The notes under the pieces are model-generated. The model was not told the origin of the DNA. It worked only from the letters and a program-made list of their open reading frames with translations, and did not search any database. From the NCBI GenBank assembly GCA_019055375.1, contig JAHQIW010004553.1:1-64000 (forward strand): a DNA stretch of 64,000 nucleotides, given 5' to 3'. The stretch is from Parelaphostrongylus tenuis (taxonomy: Eukaryota; Nematoda; Chromadorea; Rhabditida; Metastrongylidae). This document shows, in pieces, positions 53,996-64,000 of the stretch (position 1 is its first letter; each line of letters opens with the position of its first letter). The position numbers and the translations under genes are program-made.

Positions 53996-56499
53996 GCTTT
54001 ATGTTACGAATTTTACGCTAGAATTACATGGATCCGGACGGTGAAAGAAAGACCACTGGGAATACGGGTCATTAAGCTGTCCAGAGTGTCTAAAATTAAT
54101 GTAACTAGTCTGTACTGATATGGAATCAGGACAGCTGCAGTAGCTGAACAAATCATCTGTGGCTAAACCTTCATTTATGATAATTTAGAGCAATGTAAAG
54201 GACCAAAAACTTCACACCAAACAAAAAACCATCATTTTGTTTACACATGAGTTTTTTCGAGGTGCGAAATTCAAGAAAGCAGTTCTCAAACAATTAGAAG
54301 CTATGATGCTTTGCTGAAATTTGAAGAGCTTAACAATGTACCTAAGGCGTTCTGTTCTCGGAAATGATTGAAGAAACAAAGAAACCCGCAACTCCTATTT
54401 TATAGAATAGCTTGTATGACTTTTCGTTTGTGCGAAAAGAAGTTGTGGAAAGTCAGGGAGTCTTCTCTACGCTCCATTCCCTTTTTTGAAGCTTTGTTAG
54501 ATCGTAATTAGACCTTAGCCTTTCAGTGCAGCCAAAACTTTTCCAGTCCACGTCCTCGTGTTGAGCAGGTAATAGACCCTTCAGATCGGAGGCTCAACGG
54601 CGGCATGAATCAGTCTAACTTTTTTTGCAAGAAACGACTACAATTGTCACGGATGATTAATTTGCTAAGAAAACATGTATTTACCATGCATGTGTAAAAT
54701 TTTCATCGAAGGCTCAAGACTCAATCAGGAAGCAATGAAGAACGCCTGTTACAAAAGCTAGAAATGGGAGTCGTGTAGGTATTATGAAACAAGCTGCATT
54801 TGAGTAGCTGCATAGAAGAGCGATTGGCGAACTCGCTGATACACATTATCACTCCTACATCTGCGATTTAATCGTTCCAATCTGCACTTTTGAGTTAAAA
54901 ATATTAATCAATTTCCTCATCTCATAAATTTTCGTATACAGAAGTCACTTCAGTTGATGATAAGGAACAAGTGCAGTTCATGACGTTGAATGGGGCTCTA
55001 TAAGTAGAACCTGCGAAAAAAAACACATGTAACTCAAGGTGGTACGTGACTCACATAACTTTCGCTAAAATATCACACCAAAGATTGCTAAAATCTTGCT
55101 CTCACCGTGACCGTTAACACTTGTCAGCTGATTTACAAGTGAAACACTGACTTGATAGATCGGTAAGACCTCGTGAACGTATGGACCGGACACGCCTTGT
55201 TAACTGCACGATGTTAACGGAACTGGAAAGGCTTCGAGTCGCTAAAAGAATGAAACATCGTTGAAAGCTTCGTCATTAGCCTCCATAGAATTTCTTTCTA
55301 TGTTTTACAATAAGAAATTTTATTGAGAACTGTCTTCTGAACCAATCTATTCCTTAAGGATGAGACTTAAGCAGTGACGTGCTCAAAAAACTTGAAATAT
55401 GTTGGAAAATCGTATTCTTTTAAATCAATAATGATTATCTGGGAAAGAAACTTTTAATAGATCGTTAATCACTTTAATAGCGTCCTATTCCAAATCTACT
55501 GTACTGAACTGAATTGTTTAGGGACTTTAAAGGGCAAAATCCAAATCTTTTAAACATTTACTATTCTGTCAATAATAAGCGCGCTTACAGATTTTCCTAT
55601 CATTTAGATCTTGGTAAGCGGTAGATTTCCAGCTCTGAGGTGCCTCCTGAGTAGATGTTGTGTGAATGCCCGTATAGTCAAAGCAGCCCTCATCTCTGCT
55701 ATACATGAGAGCGGGAAGACAGGTGATTCGAAAAGATGAATGAGATTGTTGAGGTCCATTAGTTGTCCGGTGGCTTCTTAACTGATGTCCATGCTGATCT
55801 CTCCCTTTTCTCCAATTCATCCTTCATGTTGTTTTCCATGTTCATCGAACTACTAAGCAGATCTTAAGATGACCTGCTTAATTGGGGAGCAATCGATTTG
55901 AATTTGTAAAAGATCTTTGCGCATACTATCTGTATATGCGCGTAATCTTGCACTGTATCTCAAGTTGAAATTCTTGAACTAGGTAGAGTACCCTTCTCAT
56001 CAATGTAAGACCCGGTGCTGCTGGTCTTCAGCGACAATTGGAAGACACAAAGAAAGCGAATGGATGAATGTTATAAGAAGTTGCTTCCTATGCGAATGGA
56101 ATTAGTGCTGAATTTGTTTTCCTACATGGCTTATTCAAAGCATGTTTCACCTCAAATTGATCTTTACGGGCTGAAGCGATAAGATCATTTCAAGCGTCAG
56201 CTATTATGGATAAAGATTTTAGAACAATCTTTTGCCTGCCTATCAGATGAAAAATAGTGCTCCAAATTTGTTTACTTACGCACCATGTTATGGCCACGAG
56301 TTGCGTCTTCGTTATGACTATGAGCAGTGTAGTGTTTCTTTCCGCTTTGGCTCACAGAGTATTCTCCCAACTCCTCTGGTACTCGTTGAGAATCTAACGT
56401 TCTTCCGTTCTGAGTGCTTCTTTAAACCACGCTCATATTTTAATATACCTAACAAATATTTTTGAGCCATGCATGTGCTTCGTTTGGAGCACTTATACA
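53996..56499. other. Unassigned stretch
   Basis: No gene recognised. 'gtaagacccggtgctgctggtct' near 56006 resembles 'gtaagactcggtgcaactggtct' near 63401, so a dispersed repeat end is present. The 77-codon frame at 56232-56465 is unrecognised. Confidence 0.3.
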
Positions 56500-56540
56500 G
56501 TGTAATACGCAGTTTCGGTCTTGCTGCCTCGTCAGAGCGA
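56500..56540 (-). ncRNA. Hammerhead-like motif, type 2, decayed partner
   Basis: Minus strand: GCT, CTGACGA (56535-56529), GGCAGCAAGACC, GAA, AC-TGC-GT, A. The core is kept but stem I does not close and stem II has only two sure pairs. It faces the motif at 56644-56686. Confidence 0.45.
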
Positions 56541-56643
56541 TCCATGATATTATCACTTGTTGGCGCAGATGAAACGTTTCTCTACTATACCTTTACTTAC
56601 GAGGGATCTCCTTCGAAAGTGATTGGCTTAGGCGAATGGCATT

Positions 56644-56686
56644 GTGCAACTGACGAGGCTGCAAGGCCGAAGCACGTGTATTGTAC
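56644..56686 (+). ncRNA. Hammerhead-like motif, type 2 (near complete)
   Basis: Plus strand: stem I GTGCAA (56644-56649), CTGACGA (56650-56656), stem II GGC-TGCAAG-GCC (56657-56668), GAA, stem III GCAC-GTGT (self-complementary, 56672-56679), A (56680), stem I return TTGTAC (56681-56686). Stem I closes over 6 bp with one G-U. The only core flaw is G for A at the first stem III position, giving G-U in place of A-U. Confidence 0.6.
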
Positions 56687-56711
56687 GCTGAAGATGTTAT
56701 CTAAAGCGTAG

Positions 56712-59700
56712 ATTTGACGGGAATCCAACATTGTTGGGTATGTCGATCTCACGTCGAATGAAACACAAGCTCTTTGACTCTAGCGAAAGAAGCCGTTTGT
56801 AACACTGTCGGCCCCTTTAGCTATGCATTTGTTCATGCTTTCTATCATAACCAGAACCTCAGAAATAAGAATCTTCACTGTTTCCATCATGAGGAATTCA
56901 AAGGTGAAACATAGCGGTTCAAGAACAAAGAAGAATGGTACAGAACTTTTCCGTTATCAGAACCACGTAACGATTTAAGTGTTAGTAATTCCATACCTGT
57001 TAATCAAAACCTATTGATGGGAGACATACTTGCACAAATACAGCATCAATTCCCCAGTTTCCACAGACGTTCCGTCTTAGTGTGTAACTTATTCAGCCAC
57101 AGCTGCACTTCAGGTACAAAGCATGATGTTTTGAGTTACATCTTTGGTGTCAACAATCACTTCCAATTCTGTGAAGATGTACGAAGTCAATGCTTTTTTA
57201 TCTGCACAGAAGTTTGAAATCATTTTGTTGAAATAGAAAAGTGAAGAATTTACTTTTGTTTGAAAGGCTAATTAGAGATTCCAAGAAGAATCTACTTATC
57301 TAGCATCTAGAGACCTTTGTGTGGAAAAGGAGAAGAAGAGCTTCAAGTTATGTGCGAACTCACAAGCAAAAAGCTTAAAGGTCATCTTAGGATGGATACG
57401 ATCAGACAAACTCAGGAGATGGTGGGTTCTCCCATTGTAAATTATATAATGCCAGTTCATGTCGCAGTAACTTGAATAGATCTCAATAATTCTTTCAACG
57501 AGAATAATGTCAATTTCAAAGACAATAGCCATTTAGAAAACATCCATTTGGATGAGCTCAATGCTTTTTTTTTTCTCTGCAGACAAGTATGAATGTATGA
57601 AGTCAATGTTTTTTCTTTTTTTTGACGCACTTCTCAAACTGACTATTGCAATCTCTATCAAGGTGTACTCCGCTACGTACCAGTAGTCCCTTTAAAAGGC
57701 TGACTACAGAAAATCCCCAAGAGCAAGGCTTTTATGAAATAGGTGGCCGCATAGGGAGAGCATCTAACTTTGGAAACGGCGTAACAACAGACAAACGTGC
57801 AGGAAAGTTATATAGCCAACACTTTGCACGGTGATCGTCTTTTTTCAAGACCACGACTCCAATGAATTGACATGAAAATGAAATTCTCTGTACTTGAAGC
57901 GCAATAAGAAATGTGTTATGCGCTTTGATTCGGCATAATCTGCCGAAGAAAAACAAAAATAGTAAGTGACATGATACCTAATTTGTTTCTCGTCTAGAGC
58001 GCGAGACATACTAAGAGTTTGAAAAAAATTGGTAGTCGTTCTCTAGCTCAAATGTAGATCGTTCAGCAATTCCAAAGCCGTCGGATGGTTCCATGAATTC
58101 GATTTTATTAAGCATCGCAGAGGTGATACATGCCTGACTAACTCAGTGATATCTAGAGACCCGGTAATGTATCAAGGCAGTGCTAACCACTTCGACACCT
58201 AGTGTAACGATTTGTCAAACCCGGAAAGTTGGAAGACTTGGTTAATTCAAAAAGCATGGATGAGCCTAGGATTTTGTGAATATCCCTCAATCAGCACAAC
58301 TACAGCATAGAAATTCTATATAATAGTGTTCTGAAGTCCCAAAACATCTGTGTAGTAATTAATTAAACGGAAAGATGCGCCTCGATTGCATGCTAAGTTA
58401 CTCCTTACTTCACGCCAGTTGTTTAGAGACAGCCCAGCACATTCCGTACTATTTAAAACACTTTGGGGCATCAACAATCAGAAGTCTTACATACGTCAAA
58501 ACATTGGAAGACTTTGGAAGCGATCGAAAAAAACGTCATCGATTCCAATAAACTTCGAGGAATGACTTTTCTGTTGTGGTCATAGCGATGTTTGATTGAG
58601 TATACTGCGTGTCAATTTGGCTTTCTGAGGCACTGAAAAAGGCGAAATCGGCGAAATGTTAGCCAACTCTGAGTGTTCAAGTACACCCATTTATGCTCTG
58701 CATGCTTTGAAGTACAACAGTGTATAAAGTTCATTATCCTTGCAATTTTTCTCAAAATTGTACAGGAATTTTCCCATCGGCATGATTTAAACATCTGCTC
58801 CAAAGAACCACAACGCCATAATGTCAGATGAGTCCGTGAATTACTACTTTTTCTATTGTCCTGTATACGATGTTCTCAAATGAAAAGAGTAATGTTTGGA
58901 GTCTACTCGCCACTAACATCACTTCATTGCCGTGTATACGGTTTCCCACCTCTTTCGCTTGTATTGGTGATGATCTTATCAGGGCATGGTTCACTTTCAA
59001 CTAAAATCCACTTGCATGAATTGGACCCCCTGATCCGTTATCGATCGAGGAACTTTCCCATTTTCTTTCTTCAATTAATTATGAACAATCTATGGCCAAC
59101 ACTTTTTTTGTTTCTTTAATCGATTGCAAATGCTCAGCGATTGGCATTCACTGACCCACTAAGTGATATCCACTGATTAAGTCTTGCATCCGTTCAAAAA
59201 TAGTTTATTGATTCACATGAATGCCTTATTCGTAACACAATGAACTCATAAATTATTCAAAACGATCTCAACAACACGGAAAGGAGACCGGACCACGTTG
59301 AACAATGAGGGCATAGACAGATCAATCGCACAGACTCCCTGACAAGTAAAGTCACAAAAAAGAATAAGTCAATAAGCAGAACAAACTACGTTAAAGCACT
59401 GTAATGGACGTCTTCACACTGCATGCTGTGTAATTACGAAACATAACATGATAAAGGACGTAGAAATTTTGACAAAACAAATGTTGTGAAAATACTAAAA
59501 ATGGAGTATATTATGATACCGATAATGGTGAAAAATATAGGAAATGACAGGCCTGGAACTTTTACTACATTTCCTGGGACGTACAGAACAAGTCAACGGT
59601 AATCAGTACAGCATTATCTTTGAATATCATTTGGAAAAAGTTGTGGAAAATAGAAAGAACGGCCGCATCAACGTCAAAAATTTGAATGAGAATTCTTATT

Positions 59701-60509
59701 TCTATTTGTCCACTTCTATTAACAGAGCTGATGATTAAGAAATTATCAAGAAAGTCGTTAGAATGGTTCAGCTGTTCATGTTTTTATACAAAATTGATTC
59801 ATTTGGATGCAACAGACAGAGCCGTTGATGTTTCTTAAGAGTATACTTTACACGAAACTTAGTACCACATTGACACCTGAAATCAAGAGAGAATGAATGT
59901 GATTCTTTCGTAAATTATATCAGATTTGAGATACAAGGTCAGAGTCTACACGATTAAACTTTTGCTGGTTTGTCGCTAGAACTACCTAGTAAATTTCTTA
60001 ATCAAGTTCCGAATTAGCTCCGGTTAGCGTGTCAAAAGCGAGACTCTATCACGGAGACGACATTATAGAATTGTCCAAGTTTTCCAAAAAAAAAATTCAG
60101 AAATTGAGGGAGCAAAGAGATGCAAGACACTCACTGAAATGCTTTCTCATAGTGCGTGAGATTGTGCATTCTCAAATTATGTCCAGTAGTGAACGCTTAT
60201 CCACAGTTTTCACATACATATGGTCGATCGTGTGTGTGGACCGAGCGAATGTGTGCAGTTAACGACTAAACAAATGGCTGCAGAGTGAGATCATGATAAC
60301 CTCAAGATTGAATTATGATTTGAAAGAACTGAAAAAAATTTTTAGCGTGGTCTTAATGGAACACTCGAAATTAAGGTAAAAATGAATTATGATTATTATT
60401 AAATTTGAGTAATGATACAAGTGAGACGTAAGAGCAAAAAGACACTTATTCACTTTTATGTTTCCCTAGAAACACATGTCTATAGTGGTAAAAGGTACAC
60501 CGTAGTAAG
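56712..60509. other. Unassigned stretch
   Basis: No confident gene. Short frames at 57014-57217, 57646-57834, 58856-59119 and 59544-59738 show no domain I know. A tRNA-like remnant with GTGTCGAAGTGGTTAGCA occurs on the minus strand near 58199-58180, and a decayed PLE-type motif at 58625-58665. Confidence 0.3.
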
Positions 60510-60858
60510 AAGTTGGAGAAAAAGTTCTGAGAAAGCGCTTATAAGTTTTTTAAGTGTTGGCCATATTCTGCGTTTTTGGGCTCATTGGAAAGCCCATCTT
60601 CTCCCACATTGATTGGTGTATAATTTATCTACTTGATGTTGATCACGCACGAATTGCTAGTGGGCTCAAATGCAACGGTGACAAGTGAACGCATCAAGAT
60701 GCATCAGCATCTTCACCATCAACGCATCAATGTAGTAGATAAATTATATACCAATCAACGCGGGAGAAGACGGGCCTTCAGATGAGCCCAAAACCACAAA
60801 ATTGGCAGGCACCCAAAAAAGCTGCAAGCTTTTCCTCAGAACATTTTCCCCACCCTAT
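60510..60858. repeat. Inverted repeat with 123-bp arms
   Basis: Left arm 60510-60632 and right arm 60735-60858 are inverted copies at roughly 75 percent by eye, best at the inner end (TAATTTATCTAC and its complement). The 102-bp loop is rich in 'gatgcatc' words. It could be a MITE, but no clear direct repeats were seen at the outer ends. Confidence 0.65.
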
Positions 60859-63457
60859 TAGATACGTGGTGGCTGGTTCTAGCCGCGCCCGTGACTTATC
60901 AAGCGTTAAATCACACCGGGGTTAGCAGAGTGGTGCTGGACTCGTCTGGGAGAATAGCAGCACTCACATAAGACATCGGTAGGCTATCGCAAACCATTGC
61001 TTAGGATCGGATATGCATTCAGTAATCTCCAAAGATGCTTGATAGGGATAATGCATTTCTCAGGAATTAACTATCACCAAACGACTTATCCCTACTTTTT
61101 TGGTTTGCCTGGCGCGTTCGATAAGCTCGATTGAACTGGTAAGCTCTCTGCTTGTGAGTTTTTCTACAATCGTCTTCCATTGTGGCAGCTTATTTCAGGC
61201 ACTGTGACATCAGTGATCGTCGATTTTTCTACAATCGTCTTCCATTGTGGCAGCTCATTTCGGGCACTGTGACATCATCGTAGTAAATCAATTCCGTCTG
61301 AAAATACAAGTGGTTTCGTCTTCTGTTGCAAAGGTCTGTTGAAGAAAACACTGTCCCTCGCTATGGGTGCACTACATCGCACTTCTCGTTATTTGTCATC
61401 ATCTTAACTTCAAATGGACCTGCGTATATGTTTCGCTTTCGAAATACATTCTGTTGGCTCTTGAAGACAATACAAGTTTCGAAGATCCCAGCTGAGCAGT
61501 TCGGACTGATACTGAGATCAACTGGATTTCAATGGAGAAGTTAGATTCTGAATTTCAAACCTTCTGTATTATCAACGTAAATAATATATCAACTTACCTC
61601 TCATAACACAAATTATTGGCAACAACGTCGCGTGTAACATCTGATAAAACCGACCCTCAAAATCTTTTCTTGTTGAGCAGACATCTGTCAGTGTCATGCC
61701 AGCCATTTCTATATTCACTTGCTCTCACCCTTCAACGTGACTTCCATTCCACGAATCGCTTCTGCTTCCCTTAATTCACGTATATTCTATACTCATCTAC
61801 TGACCCTCATATTTTTGGCACATGCATTTGCATTTGGTCCGCAACGGGTACCGAACAAATATATCACTGTCTTCGAGTGCAAAGATGAGATTTTAGACGT
61901 ACACGTCAACAACAGAGATTTTTTGATACAGTAGCGGATTTGCTCATTGTTCATTCAACCTCAAGAGTTGAGGCTCATTTGAAAGAGAGCGGATGACATT
62001 TGGAGAATCTAGAGCGAGAAGACCATTTTCTAGGAAGGATAATTGGAGGATAAGTTGGCGCTCTGTTCTCAGCAGATATATGCGATATGAGTCACTACAT
62101 CAGCAAGTGATTACAGTACAAGTGGGATATGCAGTCGGTTGTTCGGAGACGGACGAACAGGTGACCGATTTCATAGTGATAACGACGACTTTCAACACAC
62201 TACCATGTGCCATCGCAAAAAGATGAAGCATATACACATATACCGTGTTCAGTTTTACTGGAACTATGGAAACTAAATGAGAGGAGTTCATTGCAGTGGA
62301 TTTCTCAGAGGACCATTTTCTAGTCTTATGCTTTGTAGATTTATTGCCTCGCGTTTATAATAAAGTTCATTAGAAAATTGTTTTTCAAAACAGATAGTAG
62401 ATCTATTCACTTATCAACTAATTATCTGCATCAAAGAAATTTCAATTAGCGAATGATAGTAAGGAAGATGAAAAGAAGCTGCACGTGAGCTCAGAAAATT
62501 CACACTGCATTACTAGCAAGTGATAATAACCTGATTATATTCGAATCCAGAATGGTCGCCACCTTCGTACGGACGCATGACAAGCTGCTTATCATGGATC
62601 ACTCGCTTAGGTGTGCGAAGCCCTGAAAGATGCACGAATGAAATTTTAGAAATGTAATTTTTGAAGAACAAATAACGGCAACGTTGTAACAGATTTCATC
62701 ATTATTTGCTTCTATGTAAAATAACGCGTTCTCTTTTAGTGTACGGGTAGGTGTAAAGTAAGAAATATATTAATCATTGCCAAATACCAAAGGCCTTACA
62801 AAATAGTGTGTAACGATTTGCTTAACCAGTCAACACAGCACTGGAAACTCATCAATTCGGCTGGCATATTTCCGACCACATTTCCAACATGTTAGATGGC
62901 GTTTATCCCTGAAGCAACTTATAATGTACAGAGTTTAACAATTCCTAATTGGAAAAATGCCTTACAGATGCTGGTCAGCAATGTGCCATCGAAGCTCTAA
63001 TTTCGAAGCAAACTGCTGGTCGCACTTCAAACACTGCTCTGGTAACTAGAAGACATCGAAAAACCACTAAAACATACGAAACACTATGTATTGAGACACA
63101 AACAGGAGAAAACCTCGTAGACGCGTTACGTAGACGAACAATGAATTGTTTGTCAAAAATAATAATGAACTATCTTCATAGATGAGACTGAAAAATTTTG
63201 AATATTAGTGCACTTTGAGAGTTGGAATCTCCACAGAGTTACAGAAGAGACTTTCTTTCAAAGTATTGTAGGTAATAAGTTGTCCCAAATTACCTAAAGT
63301 TTTACAAACCAAATTTTCGTTAATTTTATTCTGTTAGTGAAGCAACACGTATATTCTCAGAACCGACTATCCATTAATCTCGGTACATCGCTCCTCGCCT
63401 ATGTAAGACTCGGTGCAACTGGTCTACACAGTGACTAGTGGACTAGTAAACAAAACA
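60859..63457. other. Unassigned stretch with one possible secreted exon
   Basis: The plus frame 61719-61934 has a hydrophobic run (THLLTLIFLAHAFAF) before a polar stretch (YITVFECKDEILDVHVNN), which resembles a signal peptide plus the start of a mature domain. It stops after 71 codons, the family is unknown and no splice donor is clear. Nothing else is recognised. Confidence 0.25.
61159..61278. repeat. Two-copy 65-bp tandem duplication
   Basis: TTTTTCTACAATCGTCTTCC... at 61159-61213 recurs at 61224-61278 with two differences in 55 bp (T/C and A/G), separated by a short GTGATCGTCGA. Confidence 0.9.
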
Positions 63458-63495
63458 CGGCTCCGACAAAGGCGAAAATGTGTAAACGTTAACCA
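63458..63495 (+). ncRNA. Strongly decayed PLE-type hammerhead motif
   Basis: GGCT, CCGACAAAGGCGAAAATG, TGTAAACGT, TAACC corresponds position by position to GGCT-CTGAAGA-AGGC...GCC-GAAACGT-AACC, with core bases lost. Confidence 0.35.
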
Positions 63496-63690
63496 CGCAT
63501 ACGGACTATATTATTCTATTTTGTACAAAATAAACGTGTATTATTAACAATCTCGCGTTTGTTGAACATAGAGTGTCACAAAATCTCGGCACAGTTGAAT
63601 TAATCCCGTGATTTTTTGTAACGTTCTGAGGCTGGTAATAAAAGCAGTTATTAGACACGATAGTAGTGCAGTGCTATGATATCATAGTGG

Positions 63691-63725
63691 ATGCCGTTTC
63701 GGGGAGTCTCGCCTTCTTCAGAGAC
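63691..63725 (-). ncRNA. PLE-type hammerhead motif with altered cleavage triplet
   Basis: Minus strand: AGTCT, CTGAAGA, AGGCGAGACTCCCC, GAAAC, GGC (expected GTC), AT. Core strands are intact but the cleavage triplet and stem III pairing are lost. It faces the decayed plus-strand motif at 63458-63495. Confidence 0.45.
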
Positions 63726-64000
63726 TAAAAGATCAAACGATTCTGCAGCCTATTCTGTCAAACATTTTCCACTCCGGCAGAAAGACGTAATAAACGGAGG
63801 AACGCAAAGTAGAAAGCTTCTTCGAAGCACTCAACACTTAGTTGTCTTGAGTCTCATAATAATTCACTGGAAACGAGCCGCTCAGTGTCTCACACAGGTA
63901 AGATTGCACTTTACTGAAGCGGGAAGATTAGTCGACGTATGGTACGAGGTCATCTGTGATTATAACGCGGCACTCTTTGCACTTACCCGTCCCTGCATGC

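Noticed and set aside
58140..58240. tRNA-like gene on the minus strand
   Set aside because: Only the D-arm-like GTGTCGAAGTGGTTAGCA is good. No T arm could be found.
58625..58665. Hammerhead motif
   Set aside because: It reads CTGAAAA and GAAATGTTAG, so both core strands are changed. It is kept only as a relic mention.

Overview
This window looks like repeat-dense, gene-poor DNA from a nematode, probably a strongylid (hookworm-like) genome. The reasons are the AP-endonuclease/reverse-transcriptase retroposons of RTE type, Penelope-like elements (PLEs) with a GIY-YIG domain, many tRNA-derived short elements, a long 78-bp satellite, low GC and the absence of operons or long open frames. A short stretch resembling the nematode spliced leader SL1 fits but is weak. 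I could not assign one confident host protein-coding gene, so the annotation is almost entirely mobile elements and repeats. The clade call is an inference from element style, not from a marker gene.

Layout. 1-11 kb: tRNA-bearing elements (1.2, 1.9-2.3 and 2.4-2.9 kb, the last a palindrome with 210-bp arms) and a scattered minus-strand RTE relic (3.3-8.7 kb). 11-15.5 kb: two palindromic PLE-derived units, one retaining RT/GIY-YIG coding sequence. 16.8-20.2 kb: a nearly full-length but broken RTE on the plus strand. 19.15-38.39 kb: a very large inverted repeat with about 6.0-kb arms, almost identical by eye. Between the arms lie a second coding PLE (25.8-27.3 kb), 78-bp satellite blocks (28.0-31.4 kb) with elements inserted in them, and a third partial copy of arm sequence. 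38.4-47.7 kb: more satellite (a 370-bp block, then 2.4 kb with an orientation switch), a palindromic element with a 12-bp flanking duplication, tRNA-derived SINEs and a long-period tandem repeat. 48-64 kb: a second RTE fragment on the minus strand, further tRNA-like elements, and mostly unassigned AT-rich DNA.

The most interesting signal is a set of hammerhead-ribozyme-like motifs that recur in the palindromic PLE-type units. Two variants occur. The first has a CTGAAGA core, a GGC/GCC stem, GAAAC and GTC (best at 41249-41283 and 15440-15474). The second has CTGACGA, GAA and a self-complementary stem III of 4-5 bp (48231-48279 minus and 56644-56686 plus). They usually occur as facing pairs, and two of the palindromic units are bounded by short direct repeats. 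That PLEs carry hammerhead ribozymes is established. That short palindromic units without coding sequence are a mobile ribozyme family here is my inference.

The elements interact mainly as layers of insertion. Coding RTE and PLE elements supply RT, endonuclease and GIY-YIG activities. Non-coding tRNA-headed SINEs and palindromic ribozyme units look like dependents of them. The satellite is a sink for both and also marks one boundary of the large inverted duplication. All coding copies seen here are broken.
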